Assembly (NCBI RefSeq): GCF_019443125.1
Contig: NZ_JAHYXK010000009.1
Span: 1-64,000, forward strand
Direction: 5' to 3'
DNA: 64,000 nt
Origin: Pontibacter aydingkolensis
GTDB lineage: Bacteria; Bacteroidota; Bacteroidia; Cytophagales; Hymenobacteraceae
The notes under the pieces are model-generated. The model was given only the letters and a program-made list of their open reading frames with translations, searched no databases and had not been told where the DNA came from. Numbering within the stretch: position 1 is the first letter of the stretch; each line of letters opens with the position of its first letter. A program made the position numbers and the translations under genes. Shown here in pieces: positions 44,506-53,545 of the stretch.

Positions 44506-45465
44506 ATGAGTACATTAAAAGTAGCCTTAGCTCAAATAGCACCAATTTGGTTAAACAAAAATGAGACCTTGGACAAGGTAAAAGCAAGTATTTCAGAAGC
44601 AGGGGCAAAGCAATGCGATCTTGTTGTCTTTGGAGAGGGGCTGTTGCCGGGCTATCCTTTTTGGGTGTCTTTAACGAATGGATCAGAATTCAATTCCAGC
44701 GTACAGAAAGAAATACACGCGCATTACATCAGGAACTCCATACAGATTGAGGCAGGAGAGCTTGACGGGGTGTGCAGCTTAGCCAGGGAACATCATATTG
44801 CGGTTTATCTGGGAATTATTGAGCGTGGCAGGAATCGTGGTGGGCATAGCTTGTACTGCTCCCTGGTATACATTAACCAAGAGGGCGAGATTAAATCCGT
44901 TCACCGAAAGCTCCAGCCTACCTACGAGGAGCGATTGACCTGGTCGCCGGGTGACGGGAATGGCTTGAGGGTACACCCACTAAAGGAATTCACAGTGGGC
45001 GGTTTGAACTGCTGGGAGAACTGGATGCCCCTGGCCCGGACAGCGCTTTATGGGCAGGGCGAAGACCTGCATGTGGCTGTTTGGCCCGGCTCTGACCGAA
45101 ACACGATTGATATTACCCGTTTCATGGCAAAGGAGTCTAGGTCCTATGTCATCTCTGTGTCTGGCCTTATGAGAGTAGGAGACTTCCCAAGCGATACACC
45201 ACACTTGGATAAGATTCTGGAGAAGGCTCCTGATGTGCTGGCCAACGGTGGATCCTGCATAGCAGGCCCTGATGGAGAATGGATAGTCGAGCCTGTAATA
45301 GGGAGAGAGGGGCTTATTGTAGAAACACTGGACTTCAACAAGGTACTGGAAGAGCGTCAGAACTTTGATGTCTCAGGCCACTACTCACGCCCTGATGTCA
45401 CAAAGTTGACAGTTAACCGGGAACGGCAGTCGATCTTAAATATAGAAGATGGTTATACAGGGTAG
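44506..45465 (+). CDS. Nitrilase (carbon-nitrogen hydrolase)
   Basis: 319 aa from the Met at 44506 (13 codons upstream are open but lack family similarity). All three catalytic residues are visible: Glu in FGEGLLPGYPFW, Lys in HRKLQPTYEERLTW and Cys in GGLNCWENWMP. The last two motifs mark true nitrilases rather than amidases: they convert an organic nitrile to the acid and ammonia. The context (decarboxylase, amine oxidase, nitrilase) suggests amine/nitrile processing. It sits 90 nt after the PLP enzyme and 45 nt before the amine oxidase. Confidence 0.93.
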   Translation: MSTLKVALAQIAPIWLNKNETLDKVKASISEAGAKQCDLVVFGEGLLPGYPFWVSLTNGSEFNSSVQKEIHAHYIRNSIQIEAGELDGVCSLAREHHIAVYLGIIERGRNRGGHSLYCSLVYINQEGEIKSVHRKLQPTYEERLTWSPGDGNGLRVHPLKEFTVGGLNCWENWMPLARTALYGQGEDLHVAVWPGSDRNTIDITRFMAKESRSYVISVSGLMRVGDFPSDTPHLDKILEKAPDVLANGGSCIAGPDGEWIVEPVIGREGLIVETLDFNKVLEERQNFDVSGHYSRPDVTKLTVNRERQSILNIEDGYTG

Positions 45466-45510
45466 CTGGGCACTGATCCTGTACCGATTTGATGTTATTA
45501 TAGAAGGTTT

Positions 45511-46584
45511 ATGCGAGAGGTAATTATAGTTGGTGCTGGCCTGAGTGGACTGTCTGCAGCATACTATCTGAAGAAAAAAGGCATAGATGCCCTTATTCTG
45601 GAGGCAGGGGAGCGGTGGGGAGGAAGGATAGACACTGTTTATGCTGAAGGGAACGCCACCCCGGTTGAAATGGGAGCTACCTGGTTTAATGAACAGCATA
45701 CGCATTTAGTGCAGTTGCTTAGAGAACTAAAGCTTCCGCATTTTAAGCAGTTTCAAAAGGGTGTAGGTGTGTTTGAAACGGAATTACATCAAGAGCCGCA
45801 GTTGTTTCAGATACCTGACTCAGAAGAGTCATCCTACAGAATTGCAGGGGGCACATCAAAGCTTACTGATGCGTTGGCTCATCAGATCGGGCAGGACCAG
45901 ATTGTCTTAGGCTCTCCAATAGCCGAGGTAACAGAACACAGGGATTACATTGAAGTTATAACCGGCAAGGGCAACAGGTTTGTTTGCAGGAACCTTTTGA
46001 TCACCATTCCTCCCTTTCTGATCTTATCACAGAACATAAGCTTTGATCCGCCACTACCAGGTGAGGTGCTGAGCGTCATGGCAAGCACCCATACCTGGAT
46101 GGGAGATGCCATCAAGTTTGCGGTAGAATACGAAGCTCCCTTCTGGCGGAAGGAAGGCTATTCCGGAACAGTGTTCAGCCACTCAGGAATTGCTACCGAA
46201 ATGTATGATCACTGTGATTCCGAGGGGACACATTATGCTCTGATGGGCTTCCTGACCACTGCTGCGTCTTCCTTATCCAAAGGGGAGAGAGAGGCCAGGC
46301 TAATCGGGCAGCTGACAAGGCTATTAGGACAGGAAGCGGCCAACTACCTTTCCTATACAGAGAGGGTATGGGCGAAAGAATATTATACTTTCGCAGATTA
46401 TGGGAAGTTTGTCATGCCTCACCAGAATAACGGTCACCCGCTCTACTCAAAGCCTCTTATGGATGGCAAGTTACGCTTGTGTGGCACCGAAACATCGCCT
46501 CAACACGGAGGTTATATGAATGGTGCGGTTTCCAGTGGTTTAGTTGTTGCTCAGTTAACTATAAATAAGGTAAGAGGGGTTTGA
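45511..46584 (+). CDS. FAD-dependent amine oxidase (monoamine-oxidase-like)
   Basis: 357 aa. Rossmann FAD site VIIVGAGLSGLSAAYYLKKK at the N-terminus, GERWGGRIDTV (second FAD motif), ATWFNEQHTHL and C-terminal RLCGTETSPQHGGYMNGAV where FAD is held, and an internal PPFLILSQNISFDP. Slightly shorter than typical MAO (about 450 aa) but complete at both motifs. It would oxidise an amine to an imine/aldehyde with release of H2O2. Its neighbour, the PLP decarboxylase, would supply the amine. Last gene of the run; a terminator follows. Confidence 0.92.
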   Translation: MREVIIVGAGLSGLSAAYYLKKKGIDALILEAGERWGGRIDTVYAEGNATPVEMGATWFNEQHTHLVQLLRELKLPHFKQFQKGVGVFETELHQEPQLFQIPDSEESSYRIAGGTSKLTDALAHQIGQDQIVLGSPIAEVTEHRDYIEVITGKGNRFVCRNLLITIPPFLILSQNISFDPPLPGEVLSVMASTHTWMGDAIKFAVEYEAPFWRKEGYSGTVFSHSGIATEMYDHCDSEGTHYALMGFLTTAASSLSKGEREARLIGQLTRLLGQEAANYLSYTERVWAKEYYTFADYGKFVMPHQNNGHPLYSKPLMDGKLRLCGTETSPQHGGYMNGAVSSGLVVAQLTINKVRGV

Positions 46585-46597
46585 ATAATAGTAGAAG

Positions 46598-46641
46598 CCA
46601 CCTAGGCAGAACGAATGAAACTTGCCAGGTTCTGCCTGTGG
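46598..46641. terminator. Bidirectional terminator between the amine oxidase and the cupin
   Basis: CCAC + AGGCAGAAC pair with GTTCTGCCT + GTGG (a 2-nt bulge on the left) around a 16-nt loop; AATTCTTTT follows. It sits between convergent genes. Confidence 0.8.
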
Positions 46642-46681
46642 AATTCTTTTCCTTGCCTAAACACCATTCAGCTATGGCTTA

Positions 46682-47008
46682 CTAAGACGGAGCTTGCTTG
46701 GCATTCATAACCAGAAAGGTACAGCCGGAAGTGGTTGTTGCTTTATGCCGGCTACCGGGAGCGTAATAGAGATAAGAACCCGGCCCATACTGCTTCTCCT
46801 TGTCTGCATCGGCATCAACGTAAATACCCTCAAGTATGAACACTTCCTCAGCTACGGCATGATCGTGCACCGGATAGGCTCTGCCGGGAGCGAGGCGAAG
46901 AAGAACTCGGTTTTCGCCTGGCTCAGCGCGAAGCACCAGCATCTCCACCCCTTCTGTGACTGTTTTCCAGCTTTCCGTATGGCTATTTATATGTTTGATG
47001 TCTGTCAT
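46682..47008 (-). CDS. Cupin-domain protein (ChrR-like)
   Basis: 108 aa, a single cupin barrel. GRAYPVHDHAVAEEVFILEG carries the H-x-H...E metal-ligand motif, and YGPGSYLYYAPGSRHKATTT the second motif with its His. Proteins of this size are metal-binding sensors or small dioxygenases/isomerases; which one is not clear. It is convergent with the amine oxidase. Confidence 0.85.
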   Translation of the reverse strand: MTDIKHINSHTESWKTVTEGVEMLVLRAEPGENRVLLRLAPGRAYPVHDHAVAEEVFILEGIYVDADADKEKQYGPGSYLYYAPGSRHKATTTSGCTFLVMNAKQAPS

Positions 47009-47340
47009 GCCTGAATTTCAAATAAAGAATAAAGTATGTATGCGCGCAAGCAGTTTTGTCACTCCATAGGCTCGCTTTGCTGCAAAAATACTAAATTGTC
47101 TTTAAAGGCAGACAGATACTTACCTGAAAGAAGAATAAGATGCAGGTAAACTCTCTATCACTATGGCTGAAGGGCATTGATTTTCCTTCCAATCCTTTTT
47201 GATGGCGGCTCACGCCTGCGGAGGCACATGGCAGGAGCGACGAGTTTAAGAGGCACTGGCTGTGTAGCAACTTTTTACCAAAGAATTTATCCAGGCTGTT
47301 ATTTTGTTGTTTAGAAATAGTTTATCCTACTGGCAAGGAG
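47009..47340. other. Intergenic region, no gene recognised
   Basis: AT-rich spacer containing two short inverted repeats; nothing supportable. Confidence 0.4.
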
Positions 47341-47403
47341 TGAGGTAATACGAACTAAGAATAACTACCTAAAAAATCCATACAGTAAACTGTTGTAATT
47401 CCA
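47341..47403 (+). mobile_element. Decayed IS3-family right end
   Basis: TACAGTAAACTGTTGTAATT followed by CCAG aligns base for base with the element end at 95-126 (ACAGTAAACCGTTGCAATTCCAG), and the preceding AGAATAACTACCTAAAA matches the end of the transposase frame with point changes and indels. Only the 3' tip remains. Confidence 0.7.
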
Positions 47404-47406
47404 GGG

Positions 47407-47493
47407 GTGGAGAAGATCGCTCAGATTATGGGCATCAGCCGCGCCACCTGCTACCGCTACATCAACTTGGCACCAAAGCTTGGCAATGAATGA
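47407..47493 (+). pseudogene. Serine recombinase (Hin/resolvase type), C-terminal HTH fragment
   Basis: The frame reads VEKIAQIMGISRATCYRYIN then a short tail and TGA at 47491-47493. This is the helix-turn-helix of Hin-type invertases and resolvases. It begins exactly where the IS3 tip ends, so the element probably inserted in the recombinase gene and both later decayed. The catalytic domain is missing. Confidence 0.75.
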
Positions 47494-47639
47494 TCTCTTC
47501 TTATATTAGCTAATGCACATTTAAAGTAATTTAGTGACATGAAATTTGAAAAAATCGGTCGCAGATACTCATTGTACAGATAAGCGTATATTGGTTGGCG
47601 GAAATAAGGTGAAACATCATAAATTTAATATAGACAGTA

Positions 47640-48362
47640 ATGGACAGGAAAGAATTTTTAAGAAATTCGGCTATTTTAGGTGGAGCAACTATACTTCCTA
47701 CAAATAGTGTTTTTTCTCAAAATATAAGCGAAAACGGCATTGACAAGTTAGTGGACAGCAACGGAAATTTTATTCAAAAACCGCTTCCTTACAACAAGAC
47801 CTTTTTGGAGCCACATATGGATGAAGAAACCCTTCACTTGCACTATGAATTTCATCACGGTGGAGCCGTGAAAGGGGCTAATAAAGATTTAGAGAATATC
47901 AAGAAGCATTTAAAGTCAGGAGATTTAGACCAAGTAGATTTATGGACAAAAAAATTGGCTTATCATTTTTCAAGCCATGTGCTTCATTCAATATTTTGGA
48001 CTAATCTGATAAACAAAAAAACAGAACCTAGATCCGAATTGCTAAAGCAGATAGACAAAGATTTTGGCTCATTCGACAAACTCAGAGCATACATTGCGAT
48101 AATCTCAAAAACAGTTGAAGGAAGCGGTTGGGGAATTTTGGGTTATCAACCATACTCGGACAGTCTAACCTTACTACAGTGTGAAGACCATCATAAACTT
48201 ACTCAATGGGGAGTAGTTCCGATCCTAGTGATAGACGTATGGGAACACGCTTATTACCTGAAGTACAAAAACAAAAGAGCTGAGTTTGTAGATACAGTTC
48301 TTGAAATTATCAATTGGGACAATGTAGCGGAGAGATTTATGACTGCAAAAAGACTGACATAA
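47640..48362 (+). CDS. Exported Fe/Mn superoxide dismutase
   Basis: 240 aa. N-terminal leader MDRKEFLRNSAILGGATILP resembles a twin-arginine-like signal with Arg-Lys instead of Arg-Arg. The mature part is a full Fe/Mn-SOD: LHLHYEFHHGGAVKG and SSHVLHSIFW (His ligands), GSGWGILGYQP, and VIDVWEHAYYLKYKNKRAEF (Asp and His ligands). It converts superoxide to H2O2 and O2 in the periplasm or outside, if exported. Metal choice is not readable. The gene is AT-rich compared with neighbours, suggesting acquisition. Confidence 0.9.
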   Translation: MDRKEFLRNSAILGGATILPTNSVFSQNISENGIDKLVDSNGNFIQKPLPYNKTFLEPHMDEETLHLHYEFHHGGAVKGANKDLENIKKHLKSGDLDQVDLWTKKLAYHFSSHVLHSIFWTNLINKKTEPRSELLKQIDKDFGSFDKLRAYIAIISKTVEGSGWGILGYQPYSDSLTLLQCEDHHKLTQWGVVPILVIDVWEHAYYLKYKNKRAEFVDTVLEIINWDNVAERFMTAKRLT

Positions 48363-49712
48363 TAAACATTGCAGTGGCTCAATTTCAGGGAAGCTTACAA
48401 CTTATACTTAAGCAGAAAAGGTATCCTGCTTATGATGCTAAACAGGTCGCAAACGTTTACTTTTTTAACCTTGAAGAAAGCCGGCTTTGACAGCACCTTT
48501 AGCTTGTATCTAAAGCAGGTATAAGAACGACGACCAACAACGATACCAACAGGAGGGACAACAGCAACCAACACAGACACCAACAGCGGCAATAGTCCAC
48601 TGTTGGTACGTCACCAAGTGAATTGCTCCAGCATAAGCTAATATAGGCAGGCATGGTGGGTGGTAATGGTTACTTCTAAAAGGATTAAAATTTTAAAGGG
48701 TGTACTTGTGCTGGGAAAGTGTAGCGAATGGAGCCATAACAAGTGCTTTTCCCTAGTTTTGTCAATGCATAGCTCCTTGTAAAGGTATGGACTGATTCAG
48801 TGCATAAAAATGCATACCTTGCCTGTTGTTTTAAACGAGTATGCATTGAATTTCCTTTCTCTGTTCTCTTTATTTAATGATCCGTGCATAAGTGCAAAAA
48901 AAGTATATAAAAAGAGGGGTACCCTATTTCATGCCTAAATAAAAGAGTAGGCGCCAATAATCTTCACAAGATTGAAAATTGTACTTAGGCAATGGGATGC
49001 TTCTGTTTTGGGTATATTGCATTGATCTTACTAATGTCTTCATTATAATAGCAGTTTTAGTGCGCCAATTTTATTTCCACTCACTCTTCTGTTTCAATGT
49101 TGGCTTTCAGCCGATGTTGAAAGCTATGTTGGCCCTGTTGTTGGAGCTAAAGTTGTCTGGCAAATGTTAGAATTATTCACCATCTCATAAAATAGCGTTT
49201 TGTGGGACAGGAATAGAAATGACCTGTCCTGTTCCTCATCCTGAAAAAAATTTACAGCTTGCGTTGTTAATCCTACACTAGTTTAACAGGAAATTCTTCA
49301 TCCTGATAGTCCTTTACACTTAATACGCCATACCTCCACGGACTGGATTTAGCCTTTTAAAAATATTTTTTGTTTACTATATATGCTTGTAAGACAGTAT
49401 AATAATTGGCACTATTGAAGTCACCTTCTTTTTTGTCTATCAAAAGAAGAAGGTATGGTTAACTAGGCTCGTAAAAAAACACTTTCATGCTTCCTATGCA
49501 TGCGGATCAGACAACTGACATAACCGGGGCCTAGAGTAGAGTGGTTCAAAGGAATCAGAAGCTGCATGTTTCCCCTCCTTCAGTTTTTAGGATACCCTAA
49601 GTATTAAGCTAAATTCATATATACTTATACTGAATATAAGTTTTCTTCTAATTATTTCACGCGCCGCACCGTATAGATATACAGGCTATAGTTCTATACA
49701 GTACCTCCTAAT
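48363..49712. other. Large intergenic region with a CAACA-rich tract and hairpins
   Basis: 1.35 kb without a supportable gene. Hairpins: TAAGCAG/CTGCTTA at 48409-48432 just after the SOD stop, and AAGGTATG/CATACCTT at 48782-48820. 48530-48600 is a CAACA/CCAACA-rich tract like those near 16100 and 50600. The rest is AT-rich spacer. Confidence 0.4.
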
Positions 49713-49787
49713 ATGAAAGCGATGAAAATACTCTACATGAAAGCGATGCAAATATTGAATATCCTCTGTTTTGCCATTAAAGCATAA
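49713..49787 (+). CDS. Possible 24-aa leader peptide with internal duplication
   Basis: The ORF reads MKAMKILYMKAMQILNILCF and then four more residues. Its first 48 bp are two near-identical 24-bp units (ATGAAAGCGATGAAAATACT and ATGAAAGCGATGCAAATATT). It overlaps the sigma-factor start by 17 nt, so it could couple translation to it or be a chance frame. Confidence 0.35.
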   Translation: MKAMKILYMKAMQILNILCFAIKA

Positions 49788-50322
49788 AATATCAGAACGT
49801 GAGCTGATCGAGCGCCTTCAGTCGCGTGACCATATGGCTATCTCTGTTCTGTATGACAATTACTCTGCGGCAATATATGGCGTGATCCTGCGCGTTGTCC
49901 GGTGTGAGCACACGGCTGAGGACGTGATGCAGGAATGCTTTGTCAAAATATGGACGTCCATCTTAAGTTATGACCCCCTTAAGGCTAGGCTTTTCACTTG
50001 GTTGATACGCATTGCCCGCAACGCGGCCATCGACGCTTTGCGTTCGGCCCATTACAGGATGAGCCTGGGCACTTGCGACATAAAGGAGATAACGTTTGAT
50101 GGGAATAACGCCATTCACACCTCCTTTAATCCAGACCCCATCGGCATCAGGCAACTCACTCAGGTCCTAAACACGGAGCAGAGGGAGGTGATCGACCTGC
50201 TTTACTTCGGAGGCCTCACCCAGACGGAGGCGGCAGAAGCGCTCAACATCCCGCTAGGAACCGTGAAAAACAGGTCAAGAACTGCCATTAGCAAACTTAA
50301 GAAACTTTTTGGACCTGCTTAA
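49771..50322 (+). CDS. RNA polymerase ECF-type sigma factor
   Basis: 183 aa, sigma-70 family, group IV (extracytoplasmic function, SigK-like). Region 2 around residues 22-90 (ALYDNYSA-like LYDNYSAAIYGVILRV, AEDVMQECFVKIWTSI, LFTWLIRIARNAAIDALRS) and region 4 with QREVIDLLYFGGLTQTEAAE and IPLGTVKNRSRTA (helix-turn-helix). It begins with TTG at 49771; no in-frame ATG exists upstream before a stop. No anti-sigma gene follows: the next ATG frame (50359) ends after 10 codons. Regulation is therefore unclear. Confidence 0.88.
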   Translation: MPLKHKISERELIERLQSRDHMAISVLYDNYSAAIYGVILRVVRCEHTAEDVMQECFVKIWTSILSYDPLKARLFTWLIRIARNAAIDALRSAHYRMSLGTCDIKEITFDGNNAIHTSFNPDPIGIRQLTQVLNTEQREVIDLLYFGGLTQTEAAEALNIPLGTVKNRSRTAISKLKKLFGPA

Positions 50323-50919
50323 ACAGGCAGGTCAACTAACAAAACTACAGGCAGATCCATGGATGAACTCCTAAACTTCCTCTATTCCTAGAGGAAGCAT
50401 TACTCATAATTCATTGAAATTTACCTTGCTCCTGTTTTTGCCATAGCATTATTTGTAAGCTGAGAATCTGCTACAATTGATAGAGCCCCCTGTGCGCCTG
50501 GTCATGGGCAAGTGCTATTTATAACAATAACAGCAGTTATGTAAAATGCTGATGATCCCACTAGAAGATCGTTTCATTATTTATCCCTTTTATGGGACAA
50601 CCAACAGCAGGGCCAACATACAAACCAACAGCAGTTGAAAGCCAACTTTGCAACACAAGAAATGGGTGCTCAAATAATGTACTTAGTTTTCATAGGTATT
50701 TATTGAGTATGGATAAAGTTTTTTGAGAAGAAGTATGGGGGCGCTTCATTACTTTACTAACATCAGGGGCACAGGGTTTCCGTTCTCCAGATTCATGTAA
50801 GGGCACTACTTTTTACATCGAGCTGCCAAAGGAGTAGCGCAGCAAATGAAGCTTGATGACTGAAATACAAAGCAAGAGAGAACAGAACAAAATAGGAGTG
50901 TAGCAGCAGTTAAAAACTT
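50323..50919. other. Intergenic region after the sigma factor
   Basis: No intact gene where an anti-sigma gene would be expected. A CAACA-rich tract with TGGGACAACCAACAGCAG lies at 50592-50640; the rest is AT-rich. Confidence 0.4.
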
Positions 50920-51045
50920 TTTTGTTACTTTTCTGTTACTCTAAAAACAAAAAACCCGCTTATTTGTTGAAATAAGCGGGTTTTTAAGCTTTACTGTGTA
51001 GCCCGTAGGATGGAATTATCGAACCATTTTCATAGGGATTTGGCT
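50920..51045. repeat. Dispersed terminator-linked repeat, copy E
   Basis: TTTTTTGTTACTTTTCTGTT, hairpin at 50950-50985, then TGTGTAGCCCGTAGGATGGA and TTATCGAACCATTTTCATAG. Left box as in copy C, tail as in all copies, hairpin sequence its own. Confidence 0.85.
50950..50985. terminator. Hairpin terminator (copy E)
   Basis: 16-bp perfect stem AAAAACCCGCTTATTT and complement, 4-nt loop; lies between the sigma region and the 3' end of the GH1 gene, so it can end transcripts from both. Confidence 0.85.
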
Positions 51046-51123
51046 GCTCTTGAGCTATCCTTTGGTGTTTATTTAGAGGAATAATTTTTACTGTGTGGGT
51101 ACATTTAAAATAGGGGTCTTTCG

Positions 51124-52506
51124 TTATTTGCTCCTGTACATTAAAAAATCCCGGTACCAAATTCCGGAGTCTTTTATAGTGCGCTGCTGCGTTTCATAAT
51201 CTACGTGCACCAGACCAAAGCGGGGATCGTATCCTTCTGCCCATTCAAAATTATCAAGAAAAGACCACACGAAATACCCCTGCACGTTGGCGCCTTCCTG
51301 CTTTGCGCGCAGTACCTGCTGCAGGTAGCGTTGCAAAAAGTCTAGTCGTTGCTCGTCGTTAATCTGCCCATCCTTTAGCTCATCCGGGAAGGCTGCACCG
51401 TTTTCTGTAACGATCATTTTTTTGATGTTTTTATACTGGCTATACTTGTGCAGAAGGTGGTAGATACCCTCCGGGTATACTTCCCAGTTCATAAGCGTGT
51501 AAGGTACATTTCTCTTTTTAGGCGGCACCAGGTTAGCCTGTAGAAAGGGTGTCCAGAAAGAGTACTTTACTACTTCGCGTGTATAGTTCTGTATGCCTAT
51601 AAAATCAAAATCAAATTGCAGCAGCGCTTCATCGTCGGGCTTCATGTATTTTTCAATGCGGCGCATGAATTTCAGGTCATCCAGCGGATATCCAAGCCCA
51701 AGTGCAGGCTCAAGAAAAAGCCTGTTTAGTAGCGCGTCTACCCGATGCGCTGCCTTTATGTCCTTTTCGCGTTGCCGGATGGGCTCTATGTGAGAGCAGG
51801 AAATGGTAGTGCCCACTTCTGCATGCGGGAGTATACTTTTTAAGATGCGGCCACCTTCGGCCTGGCAAAGGGCAGTGTGATGTACGGCAGGTATAAACGA
51901 GCCAAAGCCCCTGCGGCCAGGCGCATGAACTCCCAGAAAATAGCCGGCTCCGGTAAACACCATCGGCTCGTTCAGCACCATCCAATTATTCACTCTGTCG
52001 CCGAAGGTGTTGGCACAAAAAGCAGTATATTCCCCAAACCAGCTAACTATGTCGCGGTTTGGCCAGCCGCCTCTTTTCTCCAGTTCGTGCGGTAAATCCC
52101 AATGGTACAAAGTAACCCAGGGCGTGATGCCTAATTCCAGGCAATGGTCTATCAGGCGGTTGTAGTAGTCTATCCCTTGTTGGCTGATTTTACCTGTACC
52201 GGTAGGCATCAGGCGGGACCATGAAAGTGAAAAGCGAAAGTTCGGGATGGCCATCTCCTGCATCAGCATCAGGTCGTCGGGGTAGCGGTTAAAAAAATCG
52301 CAGGCAATTTTGCCGTGGTGGTTTTGTTTTACCTTACCTCTCTTGCCTGTGAAAACATCCCAGATGGAGGCACCTTTATCTGCTGTGTCGTGAGCACCTT
52401 CTATCTGGTAAGCTGCTGTGGCAACTCCCCAGTCAAAATCCTTCCCGAAATCCAGTCTATTCAATACAGGCTGATCCTGTACCTGTGCTGTGCTATTGTC
52501 TATCAT
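51124..52506 (-). CDS. GH1 beta-glucosidase
   Basis: 460 aa, glycoside hydrolase family 1. GVATAAYQIEGAH at the N-terminus, FSLSWSRLMPTG, TLYHWDLPHELEKRGGW, VLNEPM with the acid/base Glu (about residue 172) and IVTENGAAFPD with the nucleophile Glu (about residue 365), then GYFVWSFLDNFEWAEGYDPR. No signal peptide, so it hydrolyses beta-glucosides or related disaccharides in the cytoplasm. Length normal. It is 52 bp downstream of the glycosyltransferase and could share its transcript. Confidence 0.95.
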   Translation of the reverse strand: MIDNSTAQVQDQPVLNRLDFGKDFDWGVATAAYQIEGAHDTADKGASIWDVFTGKRGKVKQNHHGKIACDFFNRYPDDLMLMQEMAIPNFRFSLSWSRLMPTGTGKISQQGIDYYNRLIDHCLELGITPWVTLYHWDLPHELEKRGGWPNRDIVSWFGEYTAFCANTFGDRVNNWMVLNEPMVFTGAGYFLGVHAPGRRGFGSFIPAVHHTALCQAEGGRILKSILPHAEVGTTISCSHIEPIRQREKDIKAAHRVDALLNRLFLEPALGLGYPLDDLKFMRRIEKYMKPDDEALLQFDFDFIGIQNYTREVVKYSFWTPFLQANLVPPKKRNVPYTLMNWEVYPEGIYHLLHKYSQYKNIKKMIVTENGAAFPDELKDGQINDEQRLDFLQRYLQQVLRAKQEGANVQGYFVWSFLDNFEWAEGYDPRFGLVHVDYETQQRTIKDSGIWYRDFLMYRSK

Positions 52507-52558
52507 AAAATAAGCAGCAGAAAAGATTCCTGCTGCACGAAAAAGCTATACTTTATAC

Positions 52559-53545
52559 TTATGTGTTTTCATGCACTATACGTGCTAAAATCGCATCGGT
52601 CTCATCTGGGTAATGCACCTGAATTGGTTCACCGTGCTTCAGCCACTCGCTTATCTTGGGCAGGTGTTTTTTCTTGAGATTTTTAACAGTAGCTACTCCC
52701 ATATGCTTCAGAGCTGCTGCGTTGCAAACCTGCTCGTACTGGTTTTTCATGGGCACCACCAGCAGCTTTTTTTGCAAGTATAAAACCTCTGATGGTGTTC
52801 CGAATCCTGCTGCGCAAAGCACCCCTGCCGAGGAGGCCATACTTTGCAAGAAAGCATCGTTCTGGATTGGTTTTATAGAGATATTTTCATGTTGGAAAGG
52901 CTGCTTGTTGTGCTTCGAAAAAACCTGCCACTCTACGTTTTTGAACCGGGAGAGCTTGTTTATAATTTTTTGGTCGTCGTGCGCGGGTAGGTATACAGTG
53001 TAGTGCCCCTGGTTGCTTACCTCTAGTTCCCGCACCTGCTTTCTAATGATAGGTGTAAAGATGGTATCGTCGAATTTAGCAAAGTGGAAGCCATACTGTG
53101 CAGTGGTAGGGGCGTAGTTTTTGAGGATAAACTTTCCCATGTGGTCTGTTTCCTTTGGCTTGGGCACGTTTTGGTTCAATACCGCCACCTGGTTGCTCAG
53201 CCCCACGCAATGTTTTTTTGCCCGCATGCAGGCCCAGGCTGTTACAGGCTCAAAGTCTGTGATAACAAGGTCATACTCATTTACGGGCAGCTGGCATGTT
53301 TCTTTGTAAAATGCACGGGAGTTAGCTTTCACAAATGTCCTGTAAAAGTCTACGCCTCCGCTCTTCCCAAAAACAAAACCAAGGCCTCTGAGTCTATACT
53401 TTACCGGGTATGGTAAGCTGAGATCCACCTGGCTGCCGCTCACAACTATGTCCACCTCACCGCGCTTTTGCAGGGCCGGTAAAATGTCCAGAGCACGGGT
53501 AAGGTGGCCATTACCTGTGCCCTGAATGGCATATAGTATTCTCAA
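52559..53545 (-). CDS. MurG/GT28-like glycosyltransferase
   Basis: 328 aa. N-terminal ILYAIQGTGNGHLTRALDIL is the Gly-rich loop of GT-B nucleotide-sugar transferases, followed by LVITDFEPVTAWACMRAK, and C-terminal CAAGFGTPSEVLYLQKKLLV with NQYEQVCNAA, the donor-binding side. Soluble, one domain pair, no signal. Donor and acceptor unknown. Its start codon overlaps the stop of the LpxH-like gene by 4 nt (ATGA), so the two are translationally coupled and probably build or recycle one glycolipid. Confidence 0.85.
   Translation of the reverse strand: MRILYAIQGTGNGHLTRALDILPALQKRGEVDIVVSGSQVDLSLPYPVKYRLRGLGFVFGKSGGVDFYRTFVKANSRAFYKETCQLPVNEYDLVITDFEPVTAWACMRAKKHCVGLSNQVAVLNQNVPKPKETDHMGKFILKNYAPTTAQYGFHFAKFDDTIFTPIIRKQVRELEVSNQGHYTVYLPAHDDQKIINKLSRFKNVEWQVFSKHNKQPFQHENISIKPIQNDAFLQSMASSAGVLCAAGFGTPSEVLYLQKKLLVVPMKNQYEQVCNAAALKHMGVATVKNLKKKHLPKISEWLKHGEPIQVHYPDETDAILARIVHENT

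Noticed and set aside
48979..49170. 63-codon hydrophobic frame in the gap after the SOD gene
   Set aside because: Low-complexity hydrophobic AT-rich translation, no start context, no neighbours.
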